A DNA stretch of 12,128 nucleotides from Longicatena sp. Its GTDB lineage: Bacteria; Bacillota_I; Bacilli_A; Erysipelotrichales; Erysipelotrichaceae. This document shows, piece after piece, positions 1 to 5,695 of the stretch (position 1 is the stretch's first letter; every line of letters begins with the position of its first letter). The stretch spans positions 1 through 12,128 of the forward strand of contig JAHHST010000045.1 in NCBI GenBank assembly GCA_020025055.1, in the 5' to 3' direction. The translations under genes and the position numbers were made by a program. The notes under the pieces were generated by a model, which was not told where the DNA came from, did no database searches, and saw nothing but the letters and a program-made list of their open reading frames with translations.

Positions 1-46
1 TTTTTTAGAAGAAGATAGGAAAAAATAGGAATTGATTTTATGTATA

Positions 47-75
47 TTGATATTTTATTTTAACAACTATATAAT
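47..75 (+). promoter_or_regulatory. Sigma-A-type promoter for the Y-family polymerase gene
   Basis: A TTGATA -35 box (47-52) and a perfect TATAAT -10 box (70-75) are separated by 17 bases, the optimal spacing for a housekeeping promoter. The predicted start of transcription is near base 82, giving a leader of about 27 bases that contains a GAGGTG ribosome binding site at 95-100. An imperfect dyad, GAAC..GTTT, lies at the predicted start site (78-88). Bases 1-46 show nothing else recognisable. Confidence 0.7.
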
Positions 76-108
76 TAGAACACAGTTTTTGAGTGAGGTG
101 GAGATGGA

Positions 109-1632
109 ATGAAAAAACAAGAAAGAGCATATGTTGCGATTGATTTAAAATCATTCTATGCATCTGTTGAATGTAAAGAAAGAGGTTTAAATCCATTAAC
201 CACAAATCTTGTTGTTGCGGATAAAGAACGCAGTGAAAAAACGATTTGCTTGGCGGTCACTCCATCATTAAAAGCCTATGGAATTAGTGGAAGACCAAGA
301 CTTTTTGAAGTTGTTCAAAAGGTAAAGGAAATTAATCAAAACCGTAGATGGAATGCACCAAAACATCAATTAAAAGGTGCTAGTTATGATGATGTAGAGT
401 TAAAACAACATAAAGAACTTGTACTAGATTATATTGTAGCTCCTCCTAGAATGGCACATTATATTTCTTGCAGTTCTCAAATATATAATATTTATTTACG
501 TTATATAGCACCTGAGGACATTCATGTATATTCCATTGATGAAGTTTTTATGGATGTCACTTCTTACTTAAAAACATACGGTATGAGTGCAGAACAATTA
601 GCGGAGAAAATGATACAAGATGTATTTACAGAAACAGGAATTACAGCAACGGCAGGAATTGGAAGTAATTTATACTTGTGTAAAGTTGCGATGGATATCG
701 TAGCGAAGCATTGTAAGCCAAATCAAAATGGAGTAAGAATTGCTCAACTTAATGAAATGACTTATCGTAAATATTTATGGTCACATCGCCCATTAACGGA
801 TTTTTGGAGAGTTGGAAAAGGATATGCGAAAAAGTTAGAGGAACAAGGAATATATACGATGGGTGATATTGCAAGATGTTCTATAGGAAAAGCAAATGAA
901 TATTATAATGAGGATTTATTATATAAAATGTTTGGTGTGAATGCAGAACTATTAATTGATCATGCTTGGGGATATGAATCCTGTACTATTGCTGATATTA
1001 AACAATATAAACCTGAATCAAATAGTATTGGTTCGGGTCAAGTGTTACATTGTTCTTATTCATTTGAAAAAGCTAAAATTGTTGTTAAGGAAATGATGGA
1101 AGGACTTGCCTTAGATTTAGTAGATAAAGGATTTGTTACAAATCAAATTGTTTTGACAATTGGATATGATATAGAAAATATAAAACATGGAAGTACTTTA
1201 TATGATGGAATGACTACAACCGATGCGTATGGTAGAAAAATACCTAAGCATGCACATGGTACTACAAATTTAAAAAAATATACATCATCAACAAAGCAGA
1301 TGGTAGATGCAGTTGTATTATTGTATGAGCAAATTGTAAATCAACAATTAACAATCAGAAGAATTAATATTTCAATGAATCATGTTATTCCTGTAAATCA
1401 AGTAAAAGAACAACAGGATGTAGAACAAATGAATTTATTTACTGACTATGAAGAACTTCAAAAGCAAACAGAAAAAGAAAATAAATTTTTAGAACGAGAA
1501 AAGAAAGAACAACAGGCAATTTTAATGATCAAAAGAAAATATGGAAAAAACGCTGTATTAAAAGGAAGAGATTTAGAAGAAGGAGCAACAACTAAAGAAC
1601 GGAATCGTTTGATTGGAGGACATAGAGCATAA
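109..1632 (+). CDS. Y-family translesion DNA polymerase (UmuC/DinB-like, UvrX type)
   Basis: Predicted error-prone polymerase of the Y family, which copies past DNA lesions at stalled forks. The 507-residue protein opens with the palm motif around D12 (IDLKSFYASVE) and carries the catalytic SIDE motif at 142-145. These supply the metal-binding acidic residues D12, D144 and E145. A helix-hairpin-helix thumb region is visible at about 229-255 (DFWRVGKGYAKKLEEQGI), and the little-finger domain spans roughly 305-425. A QMNLF motif at 440-444 matches the beta-clamp binding pentapeptide. The last 60 residues form a charged extension ending in KERNRLIGGHRA, typical of the longer Firmicutes chromosomal/plasmid UmuC-like polymerases rather than short DinB. 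GAGGTG lies 8 bases before the ATG. It is followed 70 bases later by a YolD-like gene, a usual partner. The family call is secure; the paralogue name (uvrX/yqjW/umuC) is not. Confidence 0.93.
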   Translation: MKKQERAYVAIDLKSFYASVECKERGLNPLTTNLVVADKERSEKTICLAVTPSLKAYGISGRPRLFEVVQKVKEINQNRRWNAPKHQLKGASYDDVELKQHKELVLDYIVAPPRMAHYISCSSQIYNIYLRYIAPEDIHVYSIDEVFMDVTSYLKTYGMSAEQLAEKMIQDVFTETGITATAGIGSNLYLCKVAMDIVAKHCKPNQNGVRIAQLNEMTYRKYLWSHRPLTDFWRVGKGYAKKLEEQGIYTMGDIARCSIGKANEYYNEDLLYKMFGVNAELLIDHAWGYESCTIADIKQYKPESNSIGSGQVLHCSYSFEKAKIVVKEMMEGLALDLVDKGFVTNQIVLTIGYDIENIKHGSTLYDGMTTTDAYGRKIPKHAHGTTNLKKYTSSTKQMVDAVVLLYEQIVNQQLTIRRINISMNHVIPVNQVKEQQDVEQMNLFTDYEELQKQTEKENKFLEREKKEQQAILMIKRKYGKNAVLKGRDLEEGATTKERNRLIGGHRA

Positions 1633-1702
1633 CAGTAAGACAATGATAGTAAAACAGGCAATGAGAATGGTAAATGATTCAAAGAAATAGGAGGAATCAA
1701 TA

Positions 1703-2137
1703 ATGCATAAAAGAGATTCTTATGAAGATATCATACAGTTTCCACATCATGTTTCTCATAAAAGAAAGCCAATGACTCAATATCAAAGGGCAGCTCAATT
1801 TTCTCCTTTTGCAGCATTGACAGGGCATCATGAAGCAATTTGTGAAACTGCGCGATTAACCGAAGAAAAAATCCAATTAGATGAGGATACAAAGGAAATC
1901 TTAAATAAGAAGTTGGTACTGATTTTAGAAAATAAAAAACAAAGAGTACCTGTTAAAGTTACATATTTCGTACAAGATCTTTATAAAAAGGGAGGATCTT
2001 ATCAAGTTTATGAGGGATATCTAAAAGAAATTGATGATATAAATCATGAAATTATTTTTGAAGATAAAACAAAAATTAAAATAAATAATATCTTAGATAT
2101 TCAAAGTACATTATTTTTAAATATTACATGGATCTAA
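1703..2137 (+). CDS. YolD-like family protein
   Basis: A 144-residue protein whose N-terminal part carries the motif RAAQFSPFAALTGHHEAI (about 29-46). This resembles the conserved core of the YolD-like family encoded next to Y-family polymerases in Firmicutes. It continues with RLTEEKIQLDEDTKEILNKKL and a beta-rich C-terminal half (GYLKEIDDINHEIIFEDKTKI). AGGAGG at 1689-1694 lies 8 bases before the ATG, so the start is firm. It is 70 bases downstream of the polymerase gene with no terminator between, so co-transcription is likely. The biochemical role of YolD proteins is not established; an accessory or regulatory partner of the polymerase is inferred from gene order. The tail after about residue 130 (STLFLNITWI) looks less conserved. 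Functional confidence is lower than family confidence. Confidence 0.75.
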   Translation: MHKRDSYEDIIQFPHHVSHKRKPMTQYQRAAQFSPFAALTGHHEAICETARLTEEKIQLDEDTKEILNKKLVLILENKKQRVPVKVTYFVQDLYKKGGSYQVYEGYLKEIDDINHEIIFEDKTKIKINNILDIQSTLFLNITWI

Positions 2138-2208
2138 ATTTGTTGTAGACAATCAAATAAATGCTAATATAGGATTTTTTTGAAATAAGAGAAGAAATGA
2201 ATATAATA

Positions 2209-2228
2209 TGCTCACATTTGAATGAGCA
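2209..2228. other. Small inverted repeat in the 208-bp gap after the YolD-like gene
   Basis: TGCTCA and TGAGCA form a 6-bp stem with an 8-base loop. No T-run follows on either strand, so it is not a convincing intrinsic terminator. The surrounding gap (2138-2345) is AT-rich and holds no supportable gene, only a promoter-like sequence near 2292-2320. The hairpin could be a weak transcript end or chance. Confidence 0.25.
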
Positions 2229-2291
2229 GAGGAAAAACGTGTATTCCAAGATATCTTGAGAATATCAAAACTTGAAAAAATATTGTAGAAA

Positions 2292-2320
2292 TTGATGTTG
2301 TGATTATAAAGTAGTATATC
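2292..2320 (+). promoter_or_regulatory. Possible promoter for the DUF4298 gene
   Basis: TTGATG (2292-2297) and TATATC (2315-2320) are 17 bases apart, upstream of the GGAGG at 2335-2339. Both boxes deviate from consensus and the DNA is very AT-rich, so this is a plausible but weak call. No terminator precedes it convincingly, so read-through from the polymerase operon is also possible. Confidence 0.35.
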
Positions 2321-2345
2321 ATCTATAGAGTCATGGAGGTACTAT

Positions 2346-2654
2346 ATGAAAACATACGAACATATTACAAAATTAGAAAATATCATGAATGAACACGAGC
2401 AAAAGCTAAAAGAATTAAATGAGGTTTTAACTTATATAAGTGAGCATTTTGATGAATATAAACAACTCATTGAGTATTACTATTATAGTAATCAAAGAAA
2501 TCAAGATTTACAAGATGAAGAAATGCATCTGATTCCAGATGATTTACCACGTGGAGTATTATCAGAAGATGGAGTATATGATTTTTCTTCTGAATATTAT
2601 GATAGTGGGATACGGATGATTGAAATTGGTCTAAAAATGGTGAAAGAACGATAA
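2346..2654 (+). CDS. DUF4298 domain-containing protein
   Basis: A small 102-residue acidic protein. Residues 1-55 are predominantly helical and probably coiled (KLENIMNEHEQKLKELNEVL), followed by a tyrosine-rich stretch. The C-terminal signature DLPRGVLSEDGVYDFSSEYY (about 66-85) plus IRMIEIGLKMVKER is the conserved part of DUF4298, a family of unknown function seen as stand-alone genes in Firmicutes. No signal peptide, membrane segment or cysteine motif is visible, so it is expected in the cytoplasm. GGAGG at 2335-2339 sits 6 bases before the ATG. It is isolated by a terminator immediately downstream, so it is probably a single-gene unit. No function can be assigned from the sequence. Confidence 0.8.
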   Translation: MKTYEHITKLENIMNEHEQKLKELNEVLTYISEHFDEYKQLIEYYYYSNQRNQDLQDEEMHLIPDDLPRGVLSEDGVYDFSSEYYDSGIRMIEIGLKMVKER

Positions 2655-2678
2655 AGGGTCTATTAAGACTCTTTTTTT
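2653..2678 (+). terminator. Intrinsic terminator after the DUF4298 gene
   Basis: AAAGGGTC and GACTCTTT pair in an 8-bp stem (one G-U wobble) around a TATTAA loop, followed by a run of T. It starts at the end of the TAA stop codon and separates this gene from the thioredoxin operon. Confidence 0.8.
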
Positions 2679-2692
2679 CAAGTTTTTATTAA

Positions 2693-2748
2693 TTAAGTGT
2701 TGACTTAAGTAATAAAATATATATAATTAAGATATAACTTAATTAAGT
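2693..2748. repeat. Cluster of ACTTAA/TTAAGT half-sites over the thioredoxin promoter (candidate operator)
   Basis: TTAAGT occurs at 2693-2698, the 8-bp palindrome ACTTAAGT at 2703-2710 overlaps the -35 box, and AATTAAG/CTTAATT form a dyad at 2725-2744. A perfect 12-bp palindrome, ACTTAATTAAGT, lies at 2737-2748, just past the predicted transcription start. The recurrence of one hexamer in both orientations across the promoter suggests binding sites for a dimeric regulator. The region is extremely AT-rich, so chance recurrence must be considered. I do not recognise the cognate regulator. Confidence 0.45.
2700..2727 (+). promoter_or_regulatory. Promoter of the thioredoxin-ferredoxin operon
   Basis: TTGACT (2700-2705) and TATAAT (2722-2727) are separated by 16 bases. 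Transcription would begin near 2734, giving a leader of about 43 bases with GGAGG at 2765-2769. It lies directly downstream of a terminator, consistent with an independent operon start. Confidence 0.7.
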
Positions 2749-2776
2749 AAATAATTAATTATATGGAGGAAAGAAT

Positions 2777-3085
2777 ATGAAAGTAATTAATAAAAATGAA
2801 TTTGATACAGTTGTTGCGAATGGAGTTGTTATGGTTGATTTTTTTGCTACTTGGTGTGGACCATGTAAAATGTTATCTCCTGTTTTAGAAGATGTAGCTA
2901 GGGAAGTAGAAGGAAAAGCTAATATTGTTAAAGTTGATATTGATGAAAGTGCAGATCTTGCACAACGTTATGGTATTATGGCCGTTCCTACTATGTTAAT
3001 TTTTAAAGATGGCAAAGTAGTTAAACAATTACAGGGATTTATGCCAAAGCCGCAATTAGTAAATGAATTACAAACTATTTTATAA
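2777..3085 (+). CDS. trxA: Thioredoxin
   Basis: Full-length 102-residue thioredoxin, a cytoplasmic dithiol protein that reduces protein disulfides such as those of ribonucleotide reductase, peroxiredoxins and methionine sulfoxide reductases. The active site WCGPC is at 26-30, with the buried aspartate D21 before it. The cis-proline motif VPT is at 70-72, and the usual LIFKDGK strand-turn follows. GGAGG lies 7 bases before the ATG. It is first in a cluster with a ferredoxin gene 25 bases downstream, a NapH-like membrane protein and, after a 130-base gap, thioredoxin reductase. That order places it in a system where electrons could arrive either from NAD(P)H via the reductase or from ferredoxin; the second route is inference. 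It has its own promoter overlapped by palindromic repeats, so regulation at that site is likely. Confidence 0.95.
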   Translation: MKVINKNEFDTVVANGVVMVDFFATWCGPCKMLSPVLEDVAREVEGKANIVKVDIDESADLAQRYGIMAVPTMLIFKDGKVVKQLQGFMPKPQLVNELQTIL

Positions 3086-3110
3086 GAAAGAATTAATGTG
3101 AGGAATAAAG

Positions 3111-3317
3111 ATGGCATCAAAAAATATCGCAGTTGTGAATTCATATTGTGTAGCTTGTGGAAGCTGTGTAAAGGTTTGCCCAATGCAAGCAATTACAATC
3201 TATAAAGGAATTATTGCAAATATCGATTATAATCGTTGTGTTGGTTGTGCAAAATGTATAAAAGAATGTCCAGCTGGGGCAATTGATTTAAAAGAAAGAG
3301 GTGTGATGAATGCGTAA
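3111..3317 (+). CDS. 2[4Fe-4S] ferredoxin
   Basis: A 68-residue low-molecular-weight ferredoxin with two complete CxxCxxCxxxCP motifs: cysteines 13, 16, 19 and 23, and 43, 46, 49 and 53. The two halves show the internal duplication typical of bacterial-type (clostridial-like) ferredoxins. It is predicted to carry electrons at low potential in the cytoplasm. A GAGG at 3100-3103 precedes the ATG. The gene starts 25 bases after the thioredoxin gene, and its last 8 bases overlap the start of the NapH-like gene. Translational coupling is therefore likely, and this ferredoxin is probably the soluble partner of that membrane protein. It could instead be a domain subunit in the manner of NapG-like proteins, but it lacks a signal peptide. 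The family call is firm; the partner is inferred. Confidence 0.92.
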   Translation: MASKNIAVVNSYCVACGSCVKVCPMQAITIYKGIIANIDYNRCVGCAKCIKECPAGAIDLKERGVMNA

Positions 3318-3939
3318 TAAAAAACATTGGTATGATTATTTATGGGTTGTTACACCAATTTATTTAGGATTAGGATTTTTTAATATTTTATTCGCATGGT
3401 TAGGAATGATCTTTTTTACTTTACCTTTGGTGATTGCAATTTTTGGTGGAGGAAAGTTATACTGTAATCGTTATTGCGACCGTGGACAATTTTTACATTT
3501 ATTAGGAAAAAAATTAAAATTATCTTCGAATAAACCAACGCCTAATTGGATGCGATCAAAATGGTTTCGATATGGATTTTTGATTTTCTTCTTTATTATG
3601 TTTTTTCAAATGTTATGGAACACCTATTTAGTCGCAAGTAATGTTACAACATTGAAACAATTTGTAAAGTTATTTTGGACATTGAAAGTTCCATGGAGTT
3701 GGGCATATGAAGTAGGTGTTGTATCACCATGGATTGCACAATTTTCATTTGGATTTTATAGTCTAATGTTAACGTCTACTTTGATTGGCATAATCGTTAT
3801 GATGCTTTATAAACCAAGAACTTGGTGTGTATTTTGTCCTATGGGAACAATGACACAAACGATTTGTAAGTTACGAGATGGAGCAAAGCAGCCTACAGCA
3901 TTTTCGTGTATGACTTCTAGCGTGGATGAGCATAAATAA
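3310..3939 (+). CDS. NapH/CcoG-like membrane 4Fe-4S binding protein
   Basis: A 209-residue membrane protein with about four hydrophobic segments (roughly 11-30, 32-47, 86-108 and 145-167). It has two cysteine pairs placed just after membrane segments: C52/C56 (YCNRYCDRG) and C173/C176 (WCVFCPMG), with C186 close by. NapH, NosR and CcoG-type proteins use such CxxxCP pairs to hold [4Fe-4S] clusters on the cytoplasmic face and pass electrons to or from the quinone pool or an external acceptor. Here the first pair is followed by Asp instead of Pro, and the second has two residues between cysteines instead of three. It is therefore a divergent member. The ATG overlaps the end of the ferredoxin gene, with GAGGTG at 3298-3303 as ribosome binding site. 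A membrane electron relay fed by the ferredoxin is inferred. No molybdenum reductase or other terminal enzyme is encoded in the window. Confidence 0.8.
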   Translation: MRNKKHWYDYLWVVTPIYLGLGFFNILFAWLGMIFFTLPLVIAIFGGGKLYCNRYCDRGQFLHLLGKKLKLSSNKPTPNWMRSKWFRYGFLIFFFIMFFQMLWNTYLVASNVTTLKQFVKLFWTLKVPWSWAYEVGVVSPWIAQFSFGFYSLMLTSTLIGIIVMMLYKPRTWCVFCPMGTMTQTICKLRDGAKQPTAFSCMTSSVDEHK

Positions 3940-3953
3940 ATTGAGCAATTTTA

Positions 3954-3980
3954 TTGAGATGTAATGAAAAAAGGTATACT
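3954..3980 (+). promoter_or_regulatory. Possible promoter for the thioredoxin reductase gene
   Basis: TTGAGA (3954-3959) and TATACT (3975-3980) lie in the 130-base gap before the reductase gene, but their spacing is only 15 bases. No terminator is visible after the NapH-like gene, so the reductase may simply be read through from the thioredoxin promoter. Confidence 0.3.
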
Positions 3981-4075
3981 ATTATATAGGAAAGTATGAA
4001 TAAAAATAATAAATAATAGAGAAACTATTTAGTAAAAATATTATAATTCTACGTGTTTTAAAAAGGAGGATGTTT

Positions 4076-4999
4076 ATGGAACAACGTTATGATTTAGTAA
4101 TTGTTGGTGCAGGGCCTGCTGGAATGACAGCAGCTATTTATGGAAGCCGTGCAGGACTTAACACAGCTATGTTAGAAATGGGAGCACCTGGTGGTAAATT
4201 AATCAAAACGAATGAAATTAGTAATTGGCCCGGAATTATAGGAACAAATGGTGCAAATCTTGCAAGTGACATGTTTGCTCATTCAACTGCTTTTGGAGCA
4301 GAATATCTATATGGAAATGTTACTAAAATAGAAGATGGAGAAGAATATAAAAAAATCATTTGTGAAGATGGAACAATTTATGAAGCAAAGGCAGTTATTG
4401 TTGCGACTGGGACAAATGAACGTATGATGAATATTCCAGGAGAAGCAGAAAATATTGGAAGAGGAGTTTCTTTTTGTGCAGTATGTGATGGTGCATTTTT
4501 CCGTAATAAGGAAGTATGTGTTATTGGTGGAGGAAATTCCGCATTAGAAGAAGCAAACTATTTAACGCAAATGGTAGATAAGGTAAATATTATTATTCGA
4601 AGAGATGTTTTTAGAGCTGATGAAATTGTTCAAGAACAAGTGAAAAAGAATCCTAAAATTAATATTATCACTAAACATGTACCAGTAAAAGTTATTGATG
4701 ATGGAACTCGTGTGACTGGATTAGTTATTAGAAATGTAGATACTAATGAAGAAACAACAATGGATACAAATGGTATATTCCCATATATTGGTCTTGATCC
4801 TTCTACATCGTTCTTAGAAGGTCTTGCAGTTTTAGATGAGCGTGGATATATGGTGGTTGATGAGAATTGCGAAACAGCAGTGAAAGGAATTTATGGTGCA
4901 GGGGATGTAGTTGCGAAAAAATTACGACAAGTTGTTACCGCAACAAGTGATGGAGCAATTGCTGCACAACATGCATTTCATCAAATAAAAGGAATTTAA
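4076..4999 (+). CDS. trxB: Thioredoxin-disulfide reductase
   Basis: Flavoprotein that reduces thioredoxin. Numbered from the start chosen here, the 307-residue protein has the FAD motif GAGPAG at 11-16 and the redox-active CAVC disulfide at 134-137. The pyridine-nucleotide motif GGGNSA is at 151-156, and a second FAD contact (GAGDV, then RQVVTATSDGAIAA) is at 275-297. The ATG at 4076 is preferred over one at 4070 because GGAGG (4065-4069) directly abuts the latter but is 6 bases from the former. The usual HRRxxFR phosphate-binding motif reads IRRDVFR at 174-180: both arginines and the distal arginine are kept, the histidine is not. NADPH use is still likely, although altered cofactor preference is possible. 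It sits downstream of thioredoxin, ferredoxin and a membrane Fe-S protein and ends at a strong terminator. Confidence 0.94.
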   Translation: MEQRYDLVIVGAGPAGMTAAIYGSRAGLNTAMLEMGAPGGKLIKTNEISNWPGIIGTNGANLASDMFAHSTAFGAEYLYGNVTKIEDGEEYKKIICEDGTIYEAKAVIVATGTNERMMNIPGEAENIGRGVSFCAVCDGAFFRNKEVCVIGGGNSALEEANYLTQMVDKVNIIIRRDVFRADEIVQEQVKKNPKINIITKHVPVKVIDDGTRVTGLVIRNVDTNEETTMDTNGIFPYIGLDPSTSFLEGLAVLDERGYMVVDENCETAVKGIYGAGDVVAKKLRQVVTATSDGAIAAQHAFHQIKGI

Positions 5000-5005
5000 A
5001 ATAAA

Positions 5006-5045
5006 AATGTCTTTATTCTTTTTATAAGAATAAAGGCATTTTTTT
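5006..5045 (+). terminator. Intrinsic terminator after trxB
   Basis: A 15-bp stem (5006-5020 with 5026-5040, one G-T wobble) encloses a TTTAT loop and is followed by a T-run. It begins six bases after the TAA and ends the thioredoxin cluster. Confidence 0.9.
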
Positions 5046-5140
5046 ATTTTATGTATGATAAATAAGAGAATAATAAGAGGAAAAATCAAGTGGAAAAAAT
5101 TGGAAATGCATTTTTTATATCATTTTATATAATATAAAAC

Positions 5141-5168
5141 GCGATACTAACCTATAGGTTAGTATCGC
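5141..5168 (-). terminator. Perfect 28-bp palindrome: likely terminator of the HxlR gene, or an operator
   Basis: Two exact 14-base arms (GCGATACTAACCTA and its reverse complement) meet with no spacer. As RNA this would be a 12-bp stem with a TATA loop. Read on the minus strand, it lies 84 bases after the HxlR stop codon and is followed by GTTTTATATTATAT, so it can act as an intrinsic terminator for that gene. On the plus strand it is followed by no T-run. Perfect symmetry down to the centre is more than a terminator needs. Its ACTAACC/GGTTAGT half-sites could equally bind a dimeric winged-helix regulator such as the neighbouring HxlR protein. Confidence 0.55.
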
Positions 5169-5184
5169 ACTAAAATGTAAGTTC

Positions 5185-5212
5185 TTGTAACTATATGCCA
5201 ATTTGTTATAAT
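5185..5212 (+). promoter_or_regulatory. Promoter-like sequence directed antisense into the HxlR gene
   Basis: TTGTAA (5185-5190) and a perfect TATAAT (5207-5212) are 16 bases apart on the plus strand, starting 16 bases after the 28-bp palindrome. No gene follows in this direction before the HxlR coding region on the opposite strand. If active, it would make an antisense RNA or a long leader for the transporter operon. It may be a chance match in AT-rich DNA. Confidence 0.3.
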
Positions 5213-5252
5213 GCTTTACAGGTGATAGAGGTTTTGTGATATGAATGTAAGA

Positions 5253-5603
5253 TTACCTTTTAATAGGTCGATGTACTTCACCCCAAGTGCACATTTGATC
5301 AAGAATTGGAATTAATGATTTTCCTTTTTCAGATAAAGAATATTCTACTTTTGGAGGAATTTGTGGGTATTCTTTACGAATAATTAAACCTTCGTTTTCT
5401 AATTCTTTTAAAGTAGCACTTAATGTTTTATAAGGGATGGTTTTAATATATCGTTTTAATTCATTAAAACGAACGATATCAAAAACAGAGAGAGTATAAA
5501 GTACAACCATTTTATATTTTCCATTAATCATGGAAAGAGTGTAATAAAAGCCAGAATCTTCAATACATGAATTTTCAATTGATTCGAAAAAACTTTTTCC
5601 CAT
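5253..5603 (-). CDS. HxlR-family winged-helix transcriptional regulator
   Basis: A 116-residue DNA-binding protein of the HxlR family (a MarR-like winged helix that works as a dimer). Its body matches the family pattern: NGKYKMVVLYTL (27-38), RFNELKRYIKTI (45-56), KTLSATLKELENEGLI (59-74), and the wing EYPQIPPKVEYSLSEKGKSL (78-97). A single N-terminal cysteine, C13, sits before the first helix, where thiol-sensing members such as YodB and HypR carry their redox-active Cys. A second cysteine is at C105. I chose the ATG at 5601-5603 because AGGAGG lies 6 bases upstream; a longer reading of 14 more residues has no such site. The gene is divergent from the transporter/oxidoreductase operon with a 92-base spacer, which makes that operon its probable target. 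Redox or electrophile sensing is inferred from the family and the cysteine. Confidence 0.9.
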   Translation of the reverse strand: MGKSFFESIENSCIEDSGFYYTLSMINGKYKMVVLYTLSVFDIVRFNELKRYIKTIPYKTLSATLKELENEGLIIRKEYPQIPPKVEYSLSEKGKSLIPILDQMCTWGEVHRPIKR

Positions 5604-5629
5604 GATATGCCTCCTTATACATCGTATCA

Positions 5630-5658
5630 ATAATAACAATGGCATAGTTGAATGTCAA
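5630..5658 (-). promoter_or_regulatory. Consensus promoter of the HxlR gene
   Basis: On the minus strand a perfect TTGACA (5658-5653) and TATTAT (5635-5630) are spaced by 17 bases. The predicted start is near 5623, leaving a leader of about 20 bases that contains AGGAGG. The promoter overlaps the upstream region of the divergent transporter gene, so a protein bound here could control both directions. On the plus strand, AT-rich -10-like hexamers at 5663-5677 exist but no convincing -35 can be paired with them. Confidence 0.7.
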
Positions 5659-5695
5659 GCTGTATATAAGCTATAAAAAGAGAAAGGACTAAGTT

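Noticed and set aside
76..90. LexA (SOS) box at the polymerase promoter
   Set aside because: GAAC..GTTT at 78-88 resembles the Gram-positive LexA site, but the spacer is three bases instead of four and aligning to the consensus leaves about four mismatches. Damage regulation is possible but not shown.
1643..1690. 15-codon open frame (MIVKQAMRMVNDSKK) between the polymerase and YolD-like genes
   Set aside because: No ribosome binding site of its own and too short to support; probably spacer.
2197..2259. 20-codon open frame in the 208-base gap
   Set aside because: Weak ribosome binding site, no recognisable motif, and it spans a small hairpin; likely chance.
5241..5315. 24-residue open frame downstream of the plus-strand promoter-like sequence
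   Set aside because: Overlaps the HxlR coding region antisense, has no ribosome binding site and resembles no known peptide.
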